From positions 185,701-249,700 of the forward strand of contig NZ_JAUSUH010000006.1 in the NCBI RefSeq assembly GCF_030813595.1: 64,000 nt of DNA, in the 5' to 3' direction. Positions 48,925 through 56,163 of the stretch are shown one piece after another. Below the pieces are notes generated by a model. That model ran no database searches, had not been told where the DNA came from, and saw nothing but the letters and a program-made list of their open reading frames with translations. Numbering within the stretch: the stretch's first letter is position 1; every line of letters begins with the position of its first letter. A program made the translations under genes and the position numbers. The stretch is from Ancylobacter vacuolatus. Lineage in GTDB: Bacteria > Pseudomonadota > Alphaproteobacteria > Rhizobiales > Xanthobacteraceae.

Positions 48925-49979
48925 TGGAGGGCTCGGTCGCGCGCACCGGCTTTCACGGCCGAAAACTGAGTCTCGAGGCGGCCCATACCTATGCGGCGCA
49001 GGTGCTGGAGCGCTTTGGCGCGTCTGCCGGCAATGCCGCCTTCACCGCGGACGCGCTGGTGCGCGCCGAGGCGGATGGGCTCGGCACGCATGGCCTCACC
49101 CGCCTGCCCAGCTACAGCGCCATGGCGGCGGCCGGCAAGATCGACGGTCATGCGGTGCCGAAGATGCGCCGGGTGGCGCCGGCGGTGCTGGCGGTCGACG
49201 CCGGCAATGGCTTCGCCTATCCCGCCCTCGCGCTCGGCCTGCCGGCGCTGGCCGCGCTGGCGCGCGCGAGCGGCGTGGCGCTGATGGCGGTGCGGCGCTC
49301 CAGCCATTTCGGCGTCGCCGGCCAGCCGGTGGAAGCACTCGCCAATGAGGGGCTGGTCGGCCTCGCCTTTTCCAATGCCTCGGCCTCCATTGCCCCCTGG
49401 GGCGGCAAGCGGGCGGTGTTCGGTACCAACCCGATCGCCTTCGCCACGCCGCTCAGAGGCCGGGCGCCGGCGGTGGTGGACCTCTCCGTCGCCAAAGTGG
49501 CGCGCGGGAACATTCTCGCTGCCGTGCAGCGGGGGGAGACCGCCATTCCCGAGGGCTGGGCCTATGACCGGGAGGGCAACCCGACCACGAGCGCCACGGC
49601 CGGGCTTGCCGGCACCATGGTGCCGATGGGCGAAGCCAAGGGCACGGCGCTCGCCTTCGTCATCGAGGTGATGGCGGCGGCGCTGACCGCCTCGACCTTC
49701 TCCTTCGACGCGCCGAGCTTCTTCGACGGTGCGGGGCCGCCGGCGGCGGTCGGACATGTGGTCATCGCGATAAATCCCGGCGCGGTGGCGGGGGATGCCT
49801 ATCTCGACCATCTGGAGCGCCTGGCGCTGACGGTGGAGAGCGAGCCTGGGGCGCGGCTGCCGGGCACCAGGCGGCTGTTTAACCGCGAGCGTGCCGCGCG
49901 CGAGGGCGTTACGCTGACGGCCGGCGTGCAGCGGGCGCTGGCGCAGATGGGATTCGTGGAGGCGGCCGGCGTGTCCTGA
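48924..49979 (+). CDS. Ldh_2-family (malate/ureidoglycolate-type) dehydrogenase
   Basis: A 351-residue NAD(P)-dependent dehydrogenase of the YiaK/AllD type: G-L-G-T-H-G-L-T-R-L-P (catalytic His), R-R-S-S-H-F-G-V-A-G, F-G-T-N-P-I-A-F-A-T-P and M-G-E-A-K-G-T-A-L-A-F. Family members oxidise malate, sulfolactate, ureidoglycolate or proline-like imines. Overlap with the creatininase gene by one base indicates coupling. A bidirectional terminator follows at 49986. Its substrate is probably the hydroxyacid or imine released by the hydrolases. Confidence 0.92.
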   Translation: MEGSVARTGFHGRKLSLEAAHTYAAQVLERFGASAGNAAFTADALVRAEADGLGTHGLTRLPSYSAMAAAGKIDGHAVPKMRRVAPAVLAVDAGNGFAYPALALGLPALAALARASGVALMAVRRSSHFGVAGQPVEALANEGLVGLAFSNASASIAPWGGKRAVFGTNPIAFATPLRGRAPAVVDLSVAKVARGNILAAVQRGETAIPEGWAYDREGNPTTSATAGLAGTMVPMGEAKGTALAFVIEVMAAALTASTFSFDAPSFFDGAGPPAAVGHVVIAINPGAVAGDAYLDHLERLALTVESEPGARLPGTRRLFNRERAAREGVTLTAGVQRALAQMGFVEAAGVS

Positions 49980-49985
49980 CAGCAA

Positions 49986-50011
49986 AAAGGCCCGGGAATG
50001 CCCGGGCCTTT
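49986..50011. terminator. Bidirectional terminator between the dehydrogenase and ppa
   Basis: AAAGGCCCGGG (49986-49996), loop AATG, CCCGGGCCTTT (50001-50011). A and T runs lie on both sides. Confidence 0.92.
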
Positions 50012-50042
50012 CGCGCGTCGCGGCGCCGGACCGGCGCCCCGC

Positions 50043-50567
50043 TCACTTATAGGCGGCGATCGCCTTGAGGATCAGCTCGCGGGCGCGCTCGGGGCCTTCC
50101 CAGCCGGAGACCGTGACCGTCTTGCCCTTCTCCAGATCCTTGTAGTGGGTGAAGAAGTGGCCGATCTGCTCGATGATCAGCGGCGGCAGATCCGCATAGC
50201 TTTTGACCTTGGAATGGTAGGGGTAGACCGAGTCCGCCGGCACGGCGAGGATCTTCTCGTCGCCGCCCTTCTCGTCGGTCATCATCAGGACGCCGATCGG
50301 CCGGCAGGCGATGACGCAGCCCGCGAGCAGCGGGATCGGCGAGATGACGATCACGTCGATCGGGTCGCCGTCATCGCCGAGCGTGTTCGGGACGAAGCCG
50401 TAATTGCCCGGGTAGAACATCGGCGTGTGCAGGAAGCGGTCGACGAACAGCGCGCCCGATTCCTTGTCGATCTCGTACTTCACCGGCGCGCCGCCGGCCG
50501 GGATTTCGATGATGGCGTGAACTTCGTCAGGCGGATTGGGCCCGACCGAAATGCGCGAAATATCCAT
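50043..50567 (-). CDS. ppa: Inorganic pyrophosphatase, soluble family I
   Basis: The 174-residue protein hydrolyses pyrophosphate to drive biosynthesis. Motifs are P-V-K-Y-E-I-D-K, G-F-V-P-N-T, the metal-binding signature D-G-D-P-I-D-V-I-V, K-I-L-A-V-P and the C-terminal W-E-G-P-E-R-A. Length is standard. The ATG at 50567 begins MDISRISVGPNPP; the longer frame to 50618 adds residues without conservation. It is convergent with the dehydrogenase gene and divergent from the zinc locus. Confidence 0.97.
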   Translation of the reverse strand: MDISRISVGPNPPDEVHAIIEIPAGGAPVKYEIDKESGALFVDRFLHTPMFYPGNYGFVPNTLGDDGDPIDVIVISPIPLLAGCVIACRPIGVLMMTDEKGGDEKILAVPADSVYPYHSKVKSYADLPPLIIEQIGHFFTHYKDLEKGKTVTVSGWEGPERARELILKAIAAYK

Positions 50568-50738
50568 GAATGGGCTCCAACGGCTCCAGGTCGACGGGCC
50601 GGCAAGGCCGGCGGGCACAGAGGCGCCCTCTCATAGGTCGATGCGGGCGCGCCGTCGAGACGTGTCGACCCATCATTTCGACGGGCACGCGGCCTCCGGC
50701 GCCCAGCGCGGAGGGCGATGACGCTCCGTCAGCCGTTT

Positions 50739-50786
50739 GATACAGTGTATCTTTCATCTGGACGGACCCCGCCGATATACAGTATC
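50739..50786 (+). promoter_or_regulatory. Two GATA-N5-TATC palindromes before the zinc locus
   Basis: GATACA-G-TGTATC (50739-50751) is perfect. GATA-TACAG-TATC (50774-50786) is 35 bp further on. Both are 13 bp long and lie just upstream of the His-rich gene. They are good candidates for Zur (Fur-family) operators of the znu genes, although I did not match them to a published Zur consensus. Confidence 0.6.
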
Positions 50787-50809
50787 ACTTCCGCCTCTGG
50801 AGTTTGATC

Positions 50810-51130
50810 ATGTCTGTCGCCCCCGTCCGCCTGCACGACCACGCCCACACTTCCGCCCCTCCGGAGGGACGTGGAAAGGCGGGCGCCGCCGGGCATGGGC
50901 ACGCGCATGCGCCGGGCCATGGACACGACGACAGCCACCCTCCTCACGGCACTGCACCGGCCCGTCCGGGCTCCCGCCACCATTCGCACAAGGCGGGCGA
51001 GCGGCATCCGTCGGCCCGTCCGGCTTTCTCACTGCTGCGGCTCTCCGCCCTGCAGCGCCTCGCCATCGCCCTGCCGCTGGCGGCCGCGCTGTGGGCGATG
51101 GCGCTGGCGGTGATCGGGGCGGGTGCGTGA
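50810..51130 (+). CDS. Small His-rich membrane-anchored protein at the znu locus
   Basis: A 106-residue protein with about 15 His in the first 60 residues (H-D-H-A-H, H-G-H-A-H-A-P-G-H-G-H-D-D, H-H-S-H-K) and one C-terminal hydrophobic helix (about 84-104, L-A-I-A-L-P-L-A-A-A-L-W-A-M-A-L-A-V). The ATG at 50810 follows CTGGAG. There is no N-terminal signal, so the His-rich part is probably cytosolic or the protein is tail-anchored. The stop shares a base with the znuC start (TGATG). It is likely a zinc buffer or delivery protein; no named family is recognised. Confidence 0.78.
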   Translation: MSVAPVRLHDHAHTSAPPEGRGKAGAAGHGHAHAPGHGHDDSHPPHGTAPARPGSRHHSHKAGERHPSARPAFSLLRLSALQRLAIALPLAAALWAMALAVIGAGA

Positions 51131-51879
51131 TGGGAAACGTCCTCGCCTTCCGCAACCTGACCCTCGGCTATGACCGCCACCCGGCCGTGCATCATCTCGA
51201 CGGCGATGTGGCCGAGGGCGACCTGCTCGCCATTTGCGGGCCGAACGGGGCGGGCAAGTCGACGCTGCTCAAGGGTATTGCCGGCGTGCTGACGCCGCTG
51301 ACCGGGCGCATTGAGGGCCATGTGCCGGCACGGGAGATCGCCTATCTGCCGCAGGCGGCGGAGGTCGACCGTTCCTTCCCGATCGACGTCTATGACCTCG
51401 TCTCCATGGGGCTGTGGCGCCGCGCCGGGCTGTTCGGCGGCATCAACCGCGCGGATCGCGCGCGCATCGAGCACGCGCTGGCCGCCGTGGGTCTTGAAGG
51501 CTTCGAGGCGCGCCCCATCGGCACGCTGTCGGGCGGCCAGATGCAGCGCGCCCTGTTCGCCCGCCTGCTGCTGCAAGATGCGCGGCTTTTGCTGCTCGAC
51601 GAGCCTTTCACCGCGCTCGATGCCGGCACGATCACCGATCTCACCGCGCTGGTGAAGCGCTGGAACGGCGAGGGCCGCACCGTCATCGCCGTGCTGCACG
51701 ATTTCGAACTGGTGCGCGGGCTTTTTCCCCGCACCCTGCTCCTCGCCCGCGAGGCGGTCGCCTGGGGCGCCACCGGCGAGGTGCTGACATCGCATAATCT
51801 CGCCGAGGCGCGGCGCATGTGCGAAGCGTGGGACGAGGATGCGCCGGCCTGTGGCCCGGTTTCGGGAAGGGCAGCGTGA
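51130..51879 (+). CDS. znuC: Zinc ABC transporter ATP-binding protein
   Basis: A 249-residue ABC ATPase: Walker A G-P-N-G-A-G-K-S-T, I-A-Y-L-P-Q-A-A-E-V-D in the Q-loop, signature L-S-G-G-Q-M-Q-R, Walker B L-L-L-L-D-E-P-F and V-L-H-D-F. The Q-A-A-E-V-D-R-S form is typical of metal (ZnuC/MntA-type) importers. It overlaps the His-rich gene and znuB by one base each. Powers zinc uptake with ZnuB and ZnuA. The longer in-frame extension upstream overlaps the His-rich gene and is a shadow. Confidence 0.95.
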   Translation: MGNVLAFRNLTLGYDRHPAVHHLDGDVAEGDLLAICGPNGAGKSTLLKGIAGVLTPLTGRIEGHVPAREIAYLPQAAEVDRSFPIDVYDLVSMGLWRRAGLFGGINRADRARIEHALAAVGLEGFEARPIGTLSGGQMQRALFARLLLQDARLLLLDEPFTALDAGTITDLTALVKRWNGEGRTVIAVLHDFELVRGLFPRTLLLAREAVAWGATGEVLTSHNLAEARRMCEAWDEDAPACGPVSGRAA

Positions 51880-52745
51880 TGTACGATCTCCTCATCGCCC
51901 CCTTCGCCGAGTTCGATTTCATGCGCCGCGCGCTGGTGGGCGTGCTGGCGCTCGGCGTCGGGGCCGGCCCTATCGGCGTGCTGATGATGCTGCGCCGGAT
52001 GAGCCTTGCCGGTGACGCCATGGCCCACGCCATCCTGCCCGGCGCGGCGGTCGGCTTCCTCGCCGCCGGGCTGAACCTGTTCGCCATGACGGTGGGCGGG
52101 CTGGTGGCGGGCTTTGCGGTGGCGCTCGGCGCCGGCGCGGTGGCGCGGGCGACGCAGATGAAGGAGGACGCGGCGCTCGCGGCCTTCTACCTCATCTCTC
52201 TCGCGCTTGGCGTGCTGCTGGTGTCGCTGCGCGGCTCCAATGTTGATTTGCTGCATGTGCTGTTCGGCACCGTGCTGGCGCTCGACGACGCGACGCTGCT
52301 GCTCATCGTCTCGATCTCCAGCCTGACGCTGGTGGCGCTGGCGCTGGCCTGGCGGCCGCTGGTGCTGGAGAGCGTCGATCCCGGCTTCCTGCGCTCGGTG
52401 AGCCGGGCGGGAGCACCCACCCACCTCATCTTCCTGGCGCTGGTGGTGATGAATCTCGTCGGCGGCTTCCACGCGCTCGGCACGCTGCTCGCGGTCGGGC
52501 TGATGATGCTGCCGGCCGCCGCCGGACGGTTCTGGACGCGCGAACTGACGACGCTGGTCGGCGTCTCGGTGCTGATCGCCTGTAGCTCCGGCGTGCTGGG
52601 GCTGCTGGTTTCCTATCATTCCGGCGTGCCCTCCGGGCCCGCCATCATCCTCGTCGCCGGCGGTGCCTATGCGCTGTCCGTGCTTTTCGGGCCGGTCGGC
52701 GGGCTTCTGCCCCGCTTCCTGCCGCAACGCCATCTCGAAGCCTGA
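51879..52745 (+). CDS. znuB: Zinc ABC transporter permease
   Basis: A 288-residue ABC-3 family permease with about eight helices: begins MYDLLIAPFAEFDFMRRALV, G-V-L-M-M-L-R-R-M-S-L-A-G-D-A-M-A-H-A-I-L-P-G (the conserved ABC-3 loop), and V-L-F-G-T-V-L-A. The start shares a base with the znuC stop. It is followed by znuA after 12 nt. Confidence 0.95.
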   Translation: MYDLLIAPFAEFDFMRRALVGVLALGVGAGPIGVLMMLRRMSLAGDAMAHAILPGAAVGFLAAGLNLFAMTVGGLVAGFAVALGAGAVARATQMKEDAALAAFYLISLALGVLLVSLRGSNVDLLHVLFGTVLALDDATLLLIVSISSLTLVALALAWRPLVLESVDPGFLRSVSRAGAPTHLIFLALVVMNLVGGFHALGTLLAVGLMMLPAAAGRFWTRELTTLVGVSVLIACSSGVLGLLVSYHSGVPSGPAIILVAGGAYALSVLFGPVGGLLPRFLPQRHLEA

Positions 52746-52757
52746 GGAGCCCCCCCA

Positions 52758-53771
52758 ATGCTCACCCGCCGCCTCACTCTCGCCGGCGCGCTCGCGCTCG
52801 GCATCGCCCTCCCGATCTCGCTTCCCGCCACCGCGCAGGAAGCCGCCACCAAGATCCCCGTCGTCGCCTCCTTCTCGATCCTCGGTGATTTCGTGAAGCA
52901 GGTCGGCGGTGATCGGGTCGAGGTCACCACCCTCGTCGGTCCCAATGGCGACGCGCATGTGTTCCAGCCGGCCCCCGGCGACGCCAAGAAGGTGTCCGCC
53001 GCGCAGATCGTCTTCGTCAATGGCCTTGGCTTCGAGGGCTGGATCGACCGGCTGGTGAAGGCCTCCGGCACCAAGGCCGAGATCGTCGTCGCCACCAAGG
53101 GCATCACGCCGCGCGAAATGGCCGACGAGGATGAGGACGACCACGCCGCGCACGACCACGGCAAGGACCACAAGGACCATGATCATGACGAGCATGCCAA
53201 GAAGGACGGGCATGACCATGATCACGCCGGGCACGACCATGGCGGAGTCGATCCGCACGCCTGGCAGTCGGTTGCCAATGCTGAGATCTATGTCGCCAAC
53301 ATCCGCGACGCGCTGATCGCCGCCGATCCCGCCGGCAAGGCGGCCTATGAGGCGAACGCGGCCGCCTACACCGCCAAGCTGCAGGCGCTCGACGCCGAAG
53401 TGAAGGCGGCGGTGGCGAGCATTCCGGAGAAGAACCGCCGCATCATTACCTCGCATGATGCCTTCGGCTATTTCGGCGCCGCCTATGGCGTCGAGTTCAT
53501 CGCCCCGCAGGGCGTCTCCACCGATTCCGAGGCTTCGGCCAAGGACGTGGCCCACATCATCCGCCAGATCAAGGCCGACAACATCCCGGCCGTGTTCATG
53601 GAGAACATCTCCGATCCGCGCCTCGTCAAGCGCATCGCCAAGGAGACCAAGGCCAAGGTCGGCGGCGAGCTGTTTTCCGACGCGCTCTCCGATGACAAAG
53701 GCCCGGCGAGCACCTACATCGACATGATGAAGAACAACGTCGCCCAGCTCTCCTCGGCCCTGTCGAGCTGA
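52758..53771 (+). CDS. znuA: Zinc-binding periplasmic protein with His-rich loop
   Basis: A 337-residue ZnuA/TroA protein. A signal peptide (L-T-L-A-G-A-L-A-L-G-I-A-L-P-I-S-L-P) precedes V-V-A-S-F-S-I-L-G-D-F-V. Metal ligands: His in G-D-A-H-V-F-Q-P, His in V-D-P-H-A-W-Q, His in T-S-H-D-A-F-G and Asp near the C-terminus (F-S-D-A-L-S). A long His/Asp/Lys-rich loop (about residues 124-172) lies before the second ligand, as in high-affinity zinc (not manganese) proteins. It ends the znu operon; the COG0523 gene follows after a repeat element. Confidence 0.96.
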   Translation: MLTRRLTLAGALALGIALPISLPATAQEAATKIPVVASFSILGDFVKQVGGDRVEVTTLVGPNGDAHVFQPAPGDAKKVSAAQIVFVNGLGFEGWIDRLVKASGTKAEIVVATKGITPREMADEDEDDHAAHDHGKDHKDHDHDEHAKKDGHDHDHAGHDHGGVDPHAWQSVANAEIYVANIRDALIAADPAGKAAYEANAAAYTAKLQALDAEVKAAVASIPEKNRRIITSHDAFGYFGAAYGVEFIAPQGVSTDSEASAKDVAHIIRQIKADNIPAVFMENISDPRLVKRIAKETKAKVGGELFSDALSDDKGPASTYIDMMKNNVAQLSSALSS

Positions 53772-53782
53772 CGCTGGTCTGC

Positions 53783-53880
53783 TGACATCCCGGAGGGCCA
53801 CAGGCCGATCCGGGAGTGCTCGGCACATTTGAACGGAACAAGCGATCCCGGATCGCCGCAGAGCGGCGTCCGGGATGATG
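53783..53880. repeat. Dispersed palindromic repeat, second copy
   Basis: The same family as 13971-14074: a GACATCCCGG-type left end, internal GATCCCGGAT and a right-end TCCGGGATGATG. It lies between znuA and the COG0523 gene. Confidence 0.65.
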
Positions 53881-53907
53881 CGTTTGAGATGACCATTGGA
53901 GTTCACC

Positions 53908-54882
53908 ATGCCCGACGTGGCTTCGCCCAAGATTCCCGTCACTGTGCTCACCGGCTATCTCGGCGCCGGCAAGACGACGCTGCTCAACCGCATCCTCTCC
54001 GAGCCGCACGGCAAGAAATACGCTGTCGTCGTCAATGAGTTCGGCGAGATCGGAATCGACAATGACCTCGTGGTGGGCGCCGACGAGGAAGTGTTCGAGA
54101 TGAACAATGGGTGCATCTGCTGCACCGTGCGCGGCGACCTCATCCGCATCATCGACGGGCTGCTGCGCCGCAAGAACGACTTTGACGGCATCATCATCGA
54201 GACCACCGGCCTTGCCGACCCGGCCCCGGTCGCCCAGACCTTCTTCGTCGACGAGACGGTGGGCGCCAAGACCTCGCTCGACGCGGTGGTGACGGTGGCC
54301 GACGCCAAATGGCTGAAGGACCGGCTGAAGGACGCGCCCGAGGCGAAAAGCCAGATCGCCTTCGCCGACGTGATCCTGCTCAACAAGACCGACTTGGTGA
54401 CGGAGACCGAGCTGAAGGACGTGGAGATGCGCATCCGCGCCATCAACCCGTTCGCCCGCATCCACCGGACCCAGCGCTCCGAGATCGCCATCGACAAGGT
54501 GCTGGGGCAGGGGGCCTTCGACCTCGACCGCATCCAGGCGATCGACCCGGACTTTCTGGAAGGCGGCCACCGGCATTTCCATGACGAGGACATGCGCTCC
54601 TATTCCTTCTCGTCCGACAAGCCGCTCGACCCCGACAGGTTCTTTCCCTGGATCCAGGATCTGACCCAGACGCAGGGCCCGAACATCCTGCGCTCCAAGG
54701 GCATCCTTGCCTTCAAGGACGACCCGGAGCGCTTCGTGTTCCAGGGCGTGCACATGATTCTCGACGGCGACCACCAGCGCCCCTGGCGGGCGGACGAGCC
54801 GAAGCTGAGCCGCCTCGTCTTCATCGGCCGGCAGCTCGATGCGGCCGCGCTGGAGAAGGGGTTTCTGAGCTGCGTGGCGTGA
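53908..54882 (+). CDS. COG0523 (CobW-family) GTPase, putative zinc metallochaperone
   Basis: A 324-residue GTPase: G-Y-L-G-A-G-K-T-T-L (Walker A), E-F-G-E-I-G-I-D, the metal-binding G-C-I-C-C-T-V (CxCC), E-T-T-G-L-A-D-P and N-K-T-D-L. A His-rich segment (G-G-H-R-H-F-H-D-E-D) precedes the CobW C-terminal domain. Members at Zur-controlled loci hand zinc to client enzymes in zinc shortage. The ATG at 53908 has GGAG seven bases upstream. It is about 135 bp after znuA. Confidence 0.93.
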   Translation: MPDVASPKIPVTVLTGYLGAGKTTLLNRILSEPHGKKYAVVVNEFGEIGIDNDLVVGADEEVFEMNNGCICCTVRGDLIRIIDGLLRRKNDFDGIIIETTGLADPAPVAQTFFVDETVGAKTSLDAVVTVADAKWLKDRLKDAPEAKSQIAFADVILLNKTDLVTETELKDVEMRIRAINPFARIHRTQRSEIAIDKVLGQGAFDLDRIQAIDPDFLEGGHRHFHDEDMRSYSFSSDKPLDPDRFFPWIQDLTQTQGPNILRSKGILAFKDDPERFVFQGVHMILDGDHQRPWRADEPKLSRLVFIGRQLDAAALEKGFLSCVA

Positions 54883-54990
54883 ACGCAGAGCGATGGCAGG
54901 CCGGCGAATCGATTGTCGCCGGCCGGCGGGGCGTGACGTGGTCGCCCGCATCGGCTAAGCCTGCGGTCCTTTCCGAGCACCGATAGCGTC

Positions 54991-55983
54991 ATGACCGATA
55001 CCTCCTCTCCCTCCTCCCTCACCTCGAAGCTGCGCCCGCTCGACCTCGGCGGGGCCGTGGTCGGCTTGCGCTTTCTCGGCACGACCCCCGCCTTCGTGCT
55101 GGGCGAGGGTGAGATCGTGCTGGTGGAGGAAGACGAGGTCCGGGTGCGGGCGCATCATGGCGCGGTGCTCTCGGTCGCCGGCGACGACAAGCGGATCCTC
55201 ACCGGTGGCGATGATGGCCGCGTGGTAGCGACGCGGGCCGATGGCTCGGCGCAGGCGCTCTATGAGCAGAAGGGCCGCTGGATCGACCAGGTGGCGGCGG
55301 GCAGCGAGGGGGCCTTCGCCTTCTCGGCCGGCAAGACCGCGCATTTCCAGCCCGCCAAGGGCGAACGCAAGTCGCATGACTTCCCCTCTACCGTGGGCGG
55401 CCTCGCCTTCGCGCCGAAGGGCACCCGCCTCGCCGTCGCCCATTATGGCGGCGTCTCGCTGTGGTTTCCGAACGCGCAGGCCAAGCCTGAACTCCTGGAA
55501 TGGAAGGGCTCGCATCGCGGTGTGATGTGGAGCCCCGACATGCGCTTCGTGGTGACGACCATGCAGGAAGCGGCGCTGCATGGCTGGCGCCTCTCGGATG
55601 GTGGCCATATGCGGATGACGGGCTATCCCTCGCGGGTGACGTCAATGGCCTTCACGACAGGCGGCAAGTTCCTCGCCACGTCAGGCTCCAGCGAGGCGAT
55701 CCTCTGGCCCTTCGCCAGCAAGGAAGGGCCGATGGGCAAGCAGCCTTCCATGCTGGCGCCGCGCGACGTGCGCGTCTCGGCGGTTGCCGCCCATCCGCGC
55801 GACGAGGTGATCGCCTGCGGCTATGAGGACGGGCTGGTGCTGATGGTGCGGATTTCCGACGGCGCCGAGATCCTTCTGCGCGGCCCCGATGGCACCACCG
55901 TCAGTGCCCTGGCCTGGCGCGGGGATGGCGGCGCGCTCGCCATCGGCACCGAGAGCGGCGCGGCGGGCCTTACCGTTTTCTGA
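54991..55983 (+). CDS. WD40-repeat protein of the zinc locus
   Basis: The 330-residue protein has about seven imperfect WD40 blades: G-A-V-V-G-L-R-F-L, G-A-V-L-S-V-A-G-D-D-K-R-I-L-T-G-G-D-D-G-R-V-V-A, V-G-G-L-A-F-A-P-K-G-T-R-L-A-V-A, G-V-M-W-S-P-D-M-R-F-V-V-T, V-T-S-M-A-F-T and V-S-A-L-A-W. It has no signal peptide, so it is cytosolic. It follows the COG0523 gene by 108 bp. I recall the same pairing near znu/COG0523 in other rhizobial genomes, so it may scaffold a zinc-handling complex; this is inference. Confidence 0.85.
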   Translation: MTDTSSPSSLTSKLRPLDLGGAVVGLRFLGTTPAFVLGEGEIVLVEEDEVRVRAHHGAVLSVAGDDKRILTGGDDGRVVATRADGSAQALYEQKGRWIDQVAAGSEGAFAFSAGKTAHFQPAKGERKSHDFPSTVGGLAFAPKGTRLAVAHYGGVSLWFPNAQAKPELLEWKGSHRGVMWSPDMRFVVTTMQEAALHGWRLSDGGHMRMTGYPSRVTSMAFTTGGKFLATSGSSEAILWPFASKEGPMGKQPSMLAPRDVRVSAVAAHPRDEVIACGYEDGLVLMVRISDGAEILLRGPDGTTVSALAWRGDGGALAIGTESGAAGLTVF

Positions 55984-56163
55984 GGTTATTTAATACCGTA
56001 AAACCAGAGCTTTAGTCGACGCCCCTGTGGCGCTCGCACCACGCTTGCCCGGGTATTTCGCCCGTGTGCGAACAAGCGGGTGCGTGTCGTCGAACAGTCA
56101 CCTGCCTGTCATCCCCGCTCGCTAGCGCGGACATCACAATTTGATGCCGGGGAACTGACCGCC

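Noticed and set aside
51390..53951. A minus-strand open frame of over 850 residues opposite znuC, znuB and znuA
   Set aside because: All of it lies opposite three genes with clear families and conserved starts. Its translation is low-complexity (Gln/Arg/Gly-rich) without a domain.
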